Made by a program: the position numbers and the translations under genes
Origin: an uncultured Clostridia bacterium
GTDB lineage: Bacteria > Bacillota > Clostridia > Christensenellales > Aristaeellaceae
DNA length: 64,000 nucleotides
Assembly: GCA_946187775.1 (NCBI GenBank)
Contig: CAMHSI010000002.1
Location: 18,537-82,536, forward strand
Direction: 5' to 3'
Shown here: positions 53,587 to 62,123 of the stretch, piece by piece
Layout of the letters: each line of letters opens with the position of its first letter
Position numbering within the stretch: the stretch's first letter is position 1
Notes under the pieces: model-generated
What the model saw: only the letters and a program-made list of their open reading frames with translations
The model's database searches: none
Told to the model about the DNA's origin: nothing

Positions 53587-55365
53587 TCAGTCTTTTTTTC
53601 CGGGAACCTCCGCCAGGATTCCGTTTCCGTATTTCCGGATCATCCGTTCCGTATCCTCCCGGGATACCATGGCCGTAATCTTCGTGCCCGTTTCCGTATG
53701 CTCCTCGTTGATCACCCGACCCAGCCCGTGGATCTCCGAAAGGATCCCGTAGCGGCTGAAGGGCACCAGGAAGGCCGTCGGGGCGTAGGTCTCCTGCAGC
53801 GCCGCGGCGATGGCGTGCTTCAGTTCATCCAGTCCCTCCCCGGTTTTCGCGGAGATCAGGATGGCTCCCGGGAAGGCCGGCATGGGATCCGCCGCGTCGC
53901 ATTTGTTGATCACTTCAATGCGCTTCTGCTCCGTGGCTCCCAGCTCCTCCAGCACCCGCTCCACCGTGTCGTGCTGGGCTGCCATATCCGGGCTCGACCC
54001 GTCGGAAACGATCACCAGCACATCGGCCAGCGCCGCCTCCTCCAGCGTGGACCGGAAGGCGCTCACCAGCGCGTGGGGCAGCTTCCGGATAAATCCAACC
54101 GTGTCCGTCAGCAGATACGGCGTCTTTTCCGCCGTTTCCATCCGCCTGGAAACCGCGTCCAGCGTCGCGAACAGCTGGTCCTGCACATACACGTCCGACC
54201 CCGTCAGCGCGTTGAGCAGCGTGGACTTCCCCGCGTTGGTGTATCCCACCAGCGCCACCGTCGGCACCTCGTTCCGCTCCCGGCTCTTCCGCCGGATGGA
54301 GCGCTGCTTTTCCAGCTCTTCCAGCCGCCGGCTCAGCTCCGTCATCCGTTCCCGGATTCTCCGCCGGCTCATTTCCAGCCGGCTTTCCCCGGGTCCCCGG
54401 GTTCCGATGCCGCCGGCCAGCCGGCTCAGCACCGTACCCATGCCGATCAGCCTTGCCGACCGGTACTGCAGCTGGGCCAGCTCAACCTGGAGCTTTCCCT
54501 CCGCGCTGGCTGCCCGCTGGGCGAAAATATCCAGGATCAGCGTGGTCCGGTCGATAACCTTGATCCGCAGGATCTCCTCCAGGTTCCGGGCCTGCATACC
54601 CGTCAGCTCTTCGTCAAAAATGCACACGTCCGCTTCCAGCGCCTGGCAGTCCCGGGCAAGCTCCTCCGCCCGTCCCCGGCCGATATACAGGGCGCTGTCC
54701 GGCTTGCTGCGTTTCTGCAGGAAGATGCCGGCCACCTCTGCCCCCGCGGTTTCGGCCAGCCGTCTCAGCTCCTGCAGGGACTCCTCGCTTTCGATGCCCA
54801 TCAGCACCGCTTTTTCCTTTTCCCCGGCCAGCTGCTGCGCCTCTTCCCGTCCCACCAGGCTGTCGCTCAGCTCAATCTGGCTCATCCACTCCGCGTCCGG
54901 CACCCTGTACCAGCGCACGGGCTCCGGGAGAATCAGCTCCTCCCCTTCGCCCAGGAAAGCCGTCTGCACAAAGGTGGGCTCCCCGTCTTTCACACCCACC
55001 GCCGTCATGGCGTCATACCGGAAAATCTTCAGGGCGCTCAGGTCCACATCGCTCAGCCGGCCGTCCCCGTCCGGATGGGTATGGACGCACCGCACCCTGC
55101 TCAGCCGCTCCGTGTTCCGCCGCAGCCGGTAGTCCGTCAGCTCCACGTCGCAGTCCGTTCCCACCGCGACATTCACAATTTCCCCGTCCCGGGTCAGGTA
55201 TACCGCAATCTCCCGGTTCAGCGCGCAGGAACACTCCGCCAGCAGCTTCATCAGCTCCCGCGGCAGGAAGGCGTCCTCCTCCGATTCATAGCTGTACAGG
55301 CTGTCCAGCCGCGCGAGCATGCCCTCCCGGATTCCCTCCGTATTCCCGTTCACCTGATGCTTCAT
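53587..55365 (-). CDS. hflX: HflX GTPase with N-terminal JAMM-like domain
   Basis: A 592-residue ribosome-associated GTPase. The HflX glycine-rich domain (YIGRGRAEEL, DEELTGMQARNLEE) spans about residues 185-345. The G domain starts with GYTNAGKST, has DTVGFIRKLPH for G3 and NKCD for G4. It is about 170 residues longer at the N-terminus than short HflX proteins. That extension contains VHTHPDGDGRLSDVD (94-108), a perfect JAB1/MPN metal motif HxHPx6SxxD (His95, His97, Ser105, Asp108) with a plausible Glu52. HflX splits stalled ribosomes; the role of the extra domain is unknown. GGAG precedes the start, 23 bases after the GNAT-ManA gene. Confidence 0.93.
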   Translation of the reverse strand: MKHQVNGNTEGIREGMLARLDSLYSYESEEDAFLPRELMKLLAECSCALNREIAVYLTRDGEIVNVAVGTDCDVELTDYRLRRNTERLSRVRCVHTHPDGDGRLSDVDLSALKIFRYDAMTAVGVKDGEPTFVQTAFLGEGEELILPEPVRWYRVPDAEWMSQIELSDSLVGREEAQQLAGEKEKAVLMGIESEESLQELRRLAETAGAEVAGIFLQKRSKPDSALYIGRGRAEELARDCQALEADVCIFDEELTGMQARNLEEILRIKVIDRTTLILDIFAQRAASAEGKLQVELAQLQYRSARLIGMGTVLSRLAGGIGTRGPGESRLEMSRRRIRERMTELSRRLEELEKQRSIRRKSRERNEVPTVALVGYTNAGKSTLLNALTGSDVYVQDQLFATLDAVSRRMETAEKTPYLLTDTVGFIRKLPHALVSAFRSTLEEAALADVLVIVSDGSSPDMAAQHDTVERVLEELGATEQKRIEVINKCDAADPMPAFPGAILISAKTGEGLDELKHAIAAALQETYAPTAFLVPFSRYGILSEIHGLGRVINEEHTETGTKITAMVSREDTERMIRKYGNGILAEVPGKKD

Positions 55366-55388
55366 GATGATTGTTCTCCGTGGCCTGC

Positions 55389-56846
55389 TTACTCCCGAGG
55401 CATCGAAAGCACCGCGAAGCCTTCACCCCGCAGGTGCATTTTCGGCGCGCTCTTCGGCAGGAAGCAGGTTTCTCCTTTCTTCAGCTCCATCTGTCCGCTG
55501 TCCCATCTCAGCGCAAGCTCTCCCTCCAGGCAGGTCAGTATTCCGAACTCCCCGATCTCCGGCAGGAATTCCACCCCGCCGCAGCGGATTACGTCCACCG
55601 TGAAGGGATCCTCGTTCAGGATCCTCCGCACCCCGTAGGCCTCCGAAACATGCACCGGCCGCGGCGCGCTGTTCAGGTTCGCCACATCCAGCGCCTTTTT
55701 CAGGTGCAGCTCCCGTCCCCGTCCCTGGGCGTCCTTCCGGTCCCAGTCGTAGAACCGGTAGGTAAGGTCGGAGGACTGCTGGATTTCATAAACCATGATT
55801 CCGGCGCCGATGGCGTGAATGCAGCCGGCCGGAATATAGCACACATCCCCGGGCGAAACGCGTACCTTCCGCAGCAGCGGTTCCACCGCGCTTCCCTCCT
55901 CGCAGGCTTCCCTCAGCTGGCGCAGGGTGGTGCCCGGCCGGATGCCGTACACCAGTTCGCTGCCCTCCGGCGCGTCCAGGATCAGCCAGGCTTCGCTTTT
56001 CCCCAGCTTTCCCTGCTCGTTGGCCGCGGCGTATTCATCCCCGGGATGCACCTGCACGCTCAGCTGTTCCCGGGCGTCAATCAGTTTAAGCAGCAGCGGG
56101 AAAGCCCGGTCCGCATATTTTCCCACCAGCTTTTCCCCGAATTCCCGGATCAGGTCCGTCAGCTTCCGTCCCTGGGGATCCGTGCTTTCCTTTCCCGGAA
56201 TGCAGCTGACCTCCAGGCATTCCCCGGTCCGCGGGTCCCCGCTGTCCTTGCCGTAGAGCTTCTTCAGCCGTTCCCCGCCCCAGGGGGTCTCCTCCCCCCT
56301 GCGGAACGCCGGCACCATCCGGATCGGCCAGAGGCACGTTTCCCGCTTCAGCGCCTTGTCAAAGGTAATATTGTCCCCTTTGCTTCCTTCCCAGCGCAGC
56401 CGGCCGCAGCGGCGGAATCCCATCCGTTCGTAGAACCGGACTGCCGGCAGGTTGCCCTCCGCCGTATCGCAGCGCACGCAGTCGCATCCGTTCTGCCGCA
56501 GCAGCTGCTGCACGTCATCCAGCACCAGGCCGCCCATTCCGGCCCGCTGCATGGACGGATGCACCGCCAGCCGGCGGAAGGAACCCGGATGGGAGCCGCC
56601 GGTCCAGGGCAGGCCCTCATATTCCTTCTCCTGTCTGAAGAGGATGCTGACCGCCGCCGTGATGCTTCCGTCCGTGCGCAGGATGTACATATTCCCGCTG
56701 CGCACATCCTCCCGGATCAGCTCCTCCCGGGGATATTCCCCCCAGTGCCAGTGGCGGATGCCGTTTTCCTCCATTGAGTCTGCCATCCGCCGGTAAAAGC
56801 CCAGCAACTCCTCCAGGTCCTGTTCTCCTGCCCGAATGATTTCCAT
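55389..56846 (-). CDS. manA: GNAT acetyltransferase fused to class I mannose-6-phosphate isomerase
   Basis: A continuous 485-residue frame with two complete domains. Residues 1-165 are a GNAT N-acetyltransferase (RRLAVHPSMQRAGMGG for acetyl-CoA binding, then AVRFYERMGF). Residues about 175-485 are a type I phosphomannose isomerase (manA) with PWGGERLKKLYG, the zinc ligands Gln265 and His267 (SVQVHPGD), Glu285 (KSEAW) and His344 (GCIHAIGAG). No stop or obvious ribosome binding site separates them; the only internal Met near the junction is Met177. ManA interconverts fructose-6-P and mannose-6-P. The GNAT substrate is unknown. The gene lies between dut and hflX. Confidence 0.9.
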   Translation of the reverse strand: MEIIRAGEQDLEELLGFYRRMADSMEENGIRHWHWGEYPREELIREDVRSGNMYILRTDGSITAAVSILFRQEKEYEGLPWTGGSHPGSFRRLAVHPSMQRAGMGGLVLDDVQQLLRQNGCDCVRCDTAEGNLPAVRFYERMGFRRCGRLRWEGSKGDNITFDKALKRETCLWPIRMVPAFRRGEETPWGGERLKKLYGKDSGDPRTGECLEVSCIPGKESTDPQGRKLTDLIREFGEKLVGKYADRAFPLLLKLIDAREQLSVQVHPGDEYAAANEQGKLGKSEAWLILDAPEGSELVYGIRPGTTLRQLREACEEGSAVEPLLRKVRVSPGDVCYIPAGCIHAIGAGIMVYEIQQSSDLTYRFYDWDRKDAQGRGRELHLKKALDVANLNSAPRPVHVSEAYGVRRILNEDPFTVDVIRCGGVEFLPEIGEFGILTCLEGELALRWDSGQMELKKGETCFLPKSAPKMHLRGEGFAVLSMPRE

Positions 56847-56862
56847 TGCTGTTCCTCTCCCT

Positions 56863-57354
56863 TTATCTGCCGGTGGATCCGAATCCGCCGGACCTTGTTT
56901 TCATTTCAGGCCCCTCCGTTTCCTCCGCCGTTCCGTAGGGAAGGAAGATTCCCTGGCAGAACCGCTCTCCCCGGCCGATGGTAACCGGCGTGCCGGAAGG
57001 GTTCCGGAGCTTCACCATGATATGTCCTTCGTTCTTCGCGAAAGCGTAGTCGCTGTCGATAATGCCTGCCGTATTGCTCAGCCTCATCCCGGTTTTGAAT
57101 CCCAGGGAGCTGCGGGGAAAAAGCACCAGGACCCATCCCGGCTCCATTTCCGCCCGGATTCCCGTGGGAATCAGCGCGCTTTCCCCCGGGGGAATCACCG
57201 TTTCCGCCGGCGCGGTAAAATCATACCCCGCGCTTCCGGGCGTTGCCCGCCGCGGCAGCGGAATCTCCTCCAGGGGCACCGCCTCCCGGATCCGCTCCCC
57301 CATGGCCTCTTCCCACTGCTTCGGGGAAACCCTGCCAAACCGCGCGATACTCAT
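56863..57354 (-). CDS. dut: dUTP diphosphatase
   Basis: A 163-residue trimeric-type dUTPase, which hydrolyses dUTP to dUMP. All five motifs are visible: SAGYDF, PRSSLGFKTG, NTAGIIDSDY, GERFCQGIFLPY and RSGGFGSTGR. The N-terminal 40 residues (MSIARFGRVSPKQWEEAM) form the extension common in clostridial enzymes. GGGGGTGACGGG precedes the start. It lies 31 bases after rsmA and 16 bases before the GNAT-ManA fusion gene. Confidence 0.96.
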   Translation of the reverse strand: MSIARFGRVSPKQWEEAMGERIREAVPLEEIPLPRRATPGSAGYDFTAPAETVIPPGESALIPTGIRAEMEPGWVLVLFPRSSLGFKTGMRLSNTAGIIDSDYAFAKNEGHIMVKLRNPSGTPVTIGRGERFCQGIFLPYGTAEETEGPEMKTRSGGFGSTGR

Positions 57355-57385
57355 CCCGTCACCCCCGCAATCCGTCTGTCATTCC

Positions 57386-58237
57386 TTACGGCCTGTCCTG
57401 AAGCTTCACCGCGTCCGCCAGCGCTGCCAGCTCCGCCAGTCCCAGCTTCTCCCCCCGCACCATGGGATCCAGGCCTGCCGCCTCGATCCATCCGGCGGCC
57501 TCTTCCCGCCCGGCGTGAAAAGCCGCGCACAGTCCGTTCAGCAGCGTTTTCCGGCGCAGGGCAAAAACGGCGCCGACCGTCCTGAAAAACAGGTTTTCGT
57601 CCTTTACCTTCACCGCCGGCTCCGCCCGCAGGGGCATCACCACAAAGGTGCTGTCCACCTTGGGCGGCGGAGTGAAGCATGCCGCCGGCACCTCCATTTC
57701 CCGCCGCGGATCGCACATGTACTGGCATCTCACGGAAAGGGGGCCCCAGCCCTCCCCTCCGGGGGAAGCCGTAATCTTGTCCGCCACTTCCTTCTGCACC
57801 ATCAGCGCCAGCCGGCTGATGGGCAGCCCGCAGGTCAGCAGACGCTGGATCAGCGGGGTGGTGATGTAATACGGAATGTTGGCCACCACGGCAAAGGGCT
57901 TCCGCAGTCCCTCCGTCACCTTTCCCAGGTCCAGCTCCATCACGTCGCCCTGCACCACGTCCCAGTTCTTCTCTTCCGCCAGGAATCCCTTCAGCAGCGG
58001 AATCAGCCGCTCGTCCAGCTCCACGCTGACCACCCGGTGTGCCGCGCGGCACAGATGCTTCGTCAGGCTTCCGCAGCCCGGCCCGATTTCCAGGATATCC
58101 TCCGTGTCCGCAACCTCCGCGGCCCGGGTCAGCGCGGCAAGCAGCTCATCGTCATAGATAAAGTTCTGCCCCAGCGACTGCCTGTACCGCAGGTTGCTTT
58201 CCCGGATCCGTTCCCTTGTTTTGCCCACTGTATCCAC
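57386..58237 (-). CDS. rsmA: 16S rRNA dimethyladenosine transferase
   Basis: A 283-residue KsgA/RsmA methyltransferase that dimethylates two adjacent adenines near the 3' end of 16S rRNA. It has SLGQNFIYDD at the start, the SAM loop LEIGPGCGSLT (49-59), the acidic VSVELDERL and catalytic NIPYYITTP (about 120-128). The C-terminal helical domain follows FTPPPKVDSTFV. It is the first gene of the run; an extended -10 TGGTAAAAT lies 31 bases upstream of the start. Confidence 0.97.
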   Translation of the reverse strand: MDTVGKTRERIRESNLRYRQSLGQNFIYDDELLAALTRAAEVADTEDILEIGPGCGSLTKHLCRAAHRVVSVELDERLIPLLKGFLAEEKNWDVVQGDVMELDLGKVTEGLRKPFAVVANIPYYITTPLIQRLLTCGLPISRLALMVQKEVADKITASPGGEGWGPLSVRCQYMCDPRREMEVPAACFTPPPKVDSTFVVMPLRAEPAVKVKDENLFFRTVGAVFALRRKTLLNGLCAAFHAGREEAAGWIEAAGLDPMVRGEKLGLAELAALADAVKLQDRP

Positions 58238-58330
58238 TCCGCTGCCGTTTTTTCCGTTCTTCCCTGGATTTTACCACATTTTTCGCCAAAATAACAGGAT
58301 CTCCGCGGCCTTGCCCGGGAACCTTTTTTC

Positions 58331-58359
58331 TGTACAAATATGTACCCCGGTGGTATACT
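58331..58359 (+). promoter_or_regulatory. Promoter of the glycosidase B-Lgt-like B-DUF6273 unit
   Basis: TGTACA (58331-58336), 17-base spacer, TATACT (58354-58359) with a TGG extension, 61 bases before the start codon. Confidence 0.6.
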
Positions 58360-58420
58360 GTCTAGTTGTTCCATTCCCCGGTTTCAGGCCGGTCTGATCA
58401 ATGTACTGGAGGATTTCCCC

Positions 58421-59434
58421 ATGAATCGTTCGCTTATCCGCTGGATCATCGTGGCGCTGATGGCGCTCTGCCTGATCCTGACGCTCTCCTGTCCCTATGT
58501 CGCCGGTGCCGAGGGTGCCCTTTCCTCTGTTTTCACCGAGGGGGGAAAGCCCACGAAGCCGGAAGGCTGGGTGTTTGAGAAAAAGTATCCGGTCTCCTAC
58601 GAGGATTCCACCATCAAGGTCACCTTCGAAAAGCTGACGGTTCCCCACACCCTTACCGGCCCGAACCAGGGCAAGCGCGTCAACGACGAAGCCTGGATTG
58701 TCCGGATCAAAATTTCCGATCCTTCCCAGCTCCGGGCCGCCGTCGCCGGCGATACCTATGAGGGGAAGCACCAGTTCGATGCCGCGGAGATTGCCACCAG
58801 CAAAAATGCCGTGGTGGCCATGAACGGGGATTTCTTCAAATACGAAAACGACGTAGGCTATGTCGTCCGCCACGGGGAGCTTGTCCGGGATTCCACCTCC
58901 AACCCGCGCCGGGTTTTTGATATGCTGCTCATCGACAGCGAGGGGGATTTCCACGCGGTCTACTCCGCCTCCACGGAAAGCATCAACGCCTATGTGGAGG
59001 AAAACCTGACTCCCCTGGGGCGCACCGTCATGCACACCTACAACATCGGCCCCGTGCTGGTGGTAAACGGCGAAGCCCAGGATGTTTCCCAGTCCGCCGC
59101 CGCCCGGCAGGGCCAGTATCAGTGGGGATATTCCATTCAGCGGATCGCCCTGGTGCAGACCGGCCCCCTCGAATATGCCATCGTGGAGGACGGAATGAAA
59201 AGCAAGACCTCCGGCTTCTCCATGCAGGAGTTTGCCGATTTTATCGCGGAGAAGATCCCGGATGCCATCCTGGCCTATAACCTGGACGGCGGCGGGTCCA
59301 CCAACCTGACCGCTCCCCGGAAGGTCACCACGAAAAAGGACGGAACCGTGCTGCTTGTGAACGAGCGGCTCAACCGCAACAACGACCTGCGACCCATCAC
59401 CGATATCATCTACTTTGCTTCCGCGGAGGACTGA
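58421..59434 (+). CDS. Secreted phosphodiester glycosidase (NAGPA domain, copy B)
   Basis: A 337-residue exported protein. The N-terminal hydrophobic stretch (IIVALMALCLILTLSCPYVA) is a signal peptide or anchor. The NAGPA fold shows AVVAMNGDFF, DMLLIDSEGDFH, IGPVLVVNG, RIALVQTG and AYNLDGGGSTNL in order. It is a paralogue of the protein at 44412-45362, with the same ending pattern ITDIIYFASAED. The ATG at 58421 has GGAGG 8 bases before it. The Lgt-like gene starts 3 bases after its stop, so the two are cotranscribed. Confidence 0.88.
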   Translation: MNRSLIRWIIVALMALCLILTLSCPYVAGAEGALSSVFTEGGKPTKPEGWVFEKKYPVSYEDSTIKVTFEKLTVPHTLTGPNQGKRVNDEAWIVRIKISDPSQLRAAVAGDTYEGKHQFDAAEIATSKNAVVAMNGDFFKYENDVGYVVRHGELVRDSTSNPRRVFDMLLIDSEGDFHAVYSASTESINAYVEENLTPLGRTVMHTYNIGPVLVVNGEAQDVSQSAAARQGQYQWGYSIQRIALVQTGPLEYAIVEDGMKSKTSGFSMQEFADFIAEKIPDAILAYNLDGGGSTNLTAPRKVTTKKDGTVLLVNERLNRNNDLRPITDIIYFASAED

Positions 59435-59437
59435 TGC

Positions 59438-60487
59438 ATGGAACCGATTCAGCTTGGATTTCTGCGTCTTCAGCCCTTCGGCCTGATCTTCGCGGCGCTT
59501 CTGGTCCCGTTCTTTTGCCTTGTCTTCCTTGAAATGCGGAAACACGGCCTGAAAAACGGAACGGCAAGCTGGTTCGCCCTGCTGGCCGTTCCCCTTTGCT
59601 TTGTGCTCGCCAGGCTCGGTTACTGCGTCCTCATTGTGGACCGGCTGATCGGCCATGCCGATTTCGGCTTCATCTTCCGTCCCTGGGAAGGCGGTTTCCT
59701 GCTCTGGGGAGCGCTGGCCGGGCTCCTGCTGGCCGCGAAATTCTCCGGCAGAATCACCGGGCAGTCCGGGGCGCGGATTGCCGATTCCGTGGTGGTTCCG
59801 GCCTGCCTGATGATTGCGGCGCTGCGGCTTTTATGCGGCCTGCTCTTCCGTGACTTCGGCATCGGCTTCAGGCTGGATTACTGGTTTGACCCGGAGGAAA
59901 CGGATTACGCCTTCCGCTACAGCCTCTTCCCGCTGGAAGACTGGTCCTTCTTTGAGCGGTTCCCCTTCGCCGTCACCAATTACTATGAAAACTGGTGCTG
60001 GGCTGTCTACGTCCTCCAGGCCCTCTGGGCGGGAATCATCGCCTTCCCGGTATCCCGGACAAAGGCGGCTCCCGGCGGACGGACCGCCTGGTTCCTCGTC
60101 CTGTATTCCTGCGGATCCATCGTCCTGGAGTCCATGCTCCACAGCGGGGAGATCATCCATCTTCCCTGGCTGGGTTTTGTAAAAGCCAACCAGATCCTCT
60201 GCGCCATTGCGCTAGCCTGCGTGCTGGCTGCCTGCCTCCGCCGCCGGTGGACGGAGCTGGGCTGGAAGACGGTGGCTGCCGTTCTCTGCCAGTTCTTTGC
60301 CGCCGTCGGCATCATCATCGTGATGGAATTCACTGCTTTTGAAAAGAAAATTGAAATGCTCGAATGGCTTCCGGCGGATGCCTGCCACCTGGTTATTGCG
60401 GCCTCCTGCCTCTGGATCGCGCTGGTGATCCGTCCCCTCTGGAAAAAAGCCTGGGCAACCAATGATGAAAGGACCGTTGAATCATGA
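59438..60487 (+). CDS. Lgt-superfamily membrane protein lacking the catalytic His (copy B)
   Basis: A 349-residue multi-pass membrane protein related to prolipoprotein diacylglyceryl transferase. WEGGFLLWGALAGLLLA aligns with Lgt's WEGGMSFHGG region but has Trp for the essential His. ARIADSVVVPACLMIAALR corresponds to IADIVAPA...GR with the Arg kept. VLESM and LGFVKANQILCAI match the Lgt C-terminal motif and the segment after it. It is distant from, but the same kind as, the protein at 43480-44427. It is coupled to the upstream glycosidase and overlaps the next gene as ATGA. Activity on a membrane-linked phosphoglycerol or glycan is a guess. Confidence 0.75.
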   Translation: MEPIQLGFLRLQPFGLIFAALLVPFFCLVFLEMRKHGLKNGTASWFALLAVPLCFVLARLGYCVLIVDRLIGHADFGFIFRPWEGGFLLWGALAGLLLAAKFSGRITGQSGARIADSVVVPACLMIAALRLLCGLLFRDFGIGFRLDYWFDPEETDYAFRYSLFPLEDWSFFERFPFAVTNYYENWCWAVYVLQALWAGIIAFPVSRTKAAPGGRTAWFLVLYSCGSIVLESMLHSGEIIHLPWLGFVKANQILCAIALACVLAACLRRRWTELGWKTVAAVLCQFFAAVGIIIVMEFTAFEKKIEMLEWLPADACHLVIAASCLWIALVIRPLWKKAWATNDERTVES

Positions 60488-61281
60488 AAACCGCCAGAAA
60501 GCTTGCTTCCCCTGTTTCCCGCTTCCTCTGCCTCCTGCTGTCCGCGGGCTTCCTTCTTCTCTCCGGCCTGCCGGTTTCCGCTGCCGCGGACGACATCCCG
60601 GAACTGTACGTCGGAGACCTGGTAACCTTCGGAACCTATCCCCAGACGGAAGAAGGAACCGATCAGACCCCCATCCAGTGGCAGGTGCTGGATGTTCAGG
60701 AGAACCGCGCGCTGCTCCTGAGTTCCTACGGCCTCGATGCCCAGCCCTTCAACACCAAATGGTCCGAAGAGGTATTCTGGCACAACTGCACCCTGCGCGC
60801 CTGGCTGAACGATGATTTCATGAACCGCGCCTTCACGCCGGAAGACCAGTCCGCCATTCTCCTCACCGACCTGGTGAATGACCGCAGCCAGGGCTACAGC
60901 GGTTACAGCAGGCATCACGGCGAAGATACGCAGGACAAAATCTTCCTCCTGAGCTACCTGGAGGCGCATAATTATCTCGGTGTTGTTTTCTGGGGCTTCC
61001 ATGATGAGAGCAATGTCCGTTCCCGGGTAACTCCCACCCCCTACGCAAAGAAGGCGGGAGCCTGGTCCGACTATACCTTCCACACCGCGGACGGCGGCCG
61101 GGCCGGCTGGTGGTGGCTCCGTTCCCCCGGTCTGATCCGCGGCAACGCGTCCCGGGTCATCTGGCGCGGATCCCTTTGCAACCGGAAAATCAATACAACC
61201 GACGGCTGCGTCCGGCCCTCCCTCTGGGTGGACCTGAGCAAGGCTTCCTCCCTCACCCTGGCCATTCCCGCGGGCGAATAA
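60484..61281 (+). CDS. Secreted DUF6273-type protein
   Basis: A 265-residue exported protein with signal sequence (PVSRFLCLLLSAGFLLL, cleavage near VSAAAD). The DUF6273 pattern is clear: LVTFGTYPQTEEG, PIQWQVLDVQENRALLLSSY, CTLRAWLNDDFMNRAF, DKIFLLSYLEAHNYL and a final WWLRSPG...VRPSLWV. The fold resembles formylglycine-generating/C-type-lectin proteins and no catalytic residues are assigned. It is translationally coupled (ATGA) to the Lgt-like gene, so it belongs to the same surface unit. Function unknown. Confidence 0.85.
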   Translation: MKTARKLASPVSRFLCLLLSAGFLLLSGLPVSAAADDIPELYVGDLVTFGTYPQTEEGTDQTPIQWQVLDVQENRALLLSSYGLDAQPFNTKWSEEVFWHNCTLRAWLNDDFMNRAFTPEDQSAILLTDLVNDRSQGYSGYSRHHGEDTQDKIFLLSYLEAHNYLGVVFWGFHDESNVRSRVTPTPYAKKAGAWSDYTFHTADGGRAGWWWLRSPGLIRGNASRVIWRGSLCNRKINTTDGCVRPSLWVDLSKASSLTLAIPAGE

Positions 61282-61313
61282 TCCCGGCCCGGGCGCCTTC
61301 CGCCCGCTGCCGC

Positions 61314-62123
61314 TTACGGTTCTGCCGTTTGATCGTCTTTCAGTTTCTCCGGATATTTGTATGTACTCGGATCATATACAAAAGGCTCCCCGCCGGCCTT
61401 CGGCGGGTCATATCCCAGCAGCTCGCTGACTGTCACCGGCTCAAACCCTGCTTCCACCAGCATCGGAATCAGGGTTTCCAATACGGTGTAGTCCGCTTCC
61501 CGCGCGTGAAAAAGCAGGATGCTTCCGTTCTGTGTCCTTCGGAAAGTACCTTCCGGATCCAGCTTGTTGGTGCTGGGATTGGTCACCCAGCTCACATCCC
61601 ACAGGATCACGTGTCCGTACCCTACTTTTTTGATGGTTGAAATGCAGCTCCAGGATCCGTTGGCGTCCGCAAGGTTCCCAAAGGGCGGCCGCAGCCAGCG
61701 GACCTCATAATGATATCCCAGCATCCGGTCCAGGGATTCCTGGAAGAACAGCAGGGTATACATGATCTCCTGTTTGTTCAGTCCGCCGAGATCATTGTGC
61801 CAGCTGGTGTGGTTGCCGATTTCGCATCCCTGGTCCAGCACCTTCTGCCAGTTCTCCCGGTCTTCCTCCAGCAGGTTGCGCCCCACCGGGAAAAATGTCA
61901 TGGTAATCCCGTATTTTTCGCACAGTTCAGCGGTTTTCCATACCCATTCGCGTTCATTGACATCGTCCATGGTAATGGCGATCCGCTTGCTTTCCCGGTC
62001 TCCGTGGCGCACCCGGAAATCCTCCAGGCCCGTTTCCGCCGCGCAGCTCCCGATCCGGACCGCGAGGCAGATCACAGCCAGGATTCCCATTGCTTTCTGC
62101 CAAGCCGTCTTCCCGTTCCTCAT
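61314..62123 (-). CDS. Exported polysaccharide deacetylase (CE4-like)
   Basis: A 269-residue NodB-fold protein. The N-terminal hydrophobic segment ends IGSCAAE, which could be a lipobox with Cys27. Catalytic motifs are TMDDV (Asp53, Asp54), the metal triad NHTSWH (His105, His109), RPPFGN and the final LLFHARE. The substrate is probably an acetylated surface glycan or peptidoglycan. The first motif has Met where TFDDG is usual and Val for Gly. The ATG at 62123 overlaps the stop of the upstream esterase gene as ATGA. It converges with the DUF6273 gene, 32 bases apart. Confidence 0.87.
   Translation of the reverse strand: MRNGKTAWQKAMGILAVICLAVRIGSCAAETGLEDFRVRHGDRESKRIAITMDDVNEREWVWKTAELCEKYGITMTFFPVGRNLLEEDRENWQKVLDQGCEIGNHTSWHNDLGGLNKQEIMYTLLFFQESLDRMLGYHYEVRWLRPPFGNLADANGSWSCISTIKKVGYGHVILWDVSWVTNPSTNKLDPEGTFRRTQNGSILLFHAREADYTVLETLIPMLVEAGFEPVTVSELLGYDPPKAGGEPFVYDPSTYKYPEKLKDDQTAEP

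Noticed and set aside
55389-56846. Frameshift artefact joining GNAT and ManA
   Set aside because: The frame is continuous through both domains with no change of phase, so no frameshift is visible. A lost stop codon cannot be excluded and is listed as the test in the finding.
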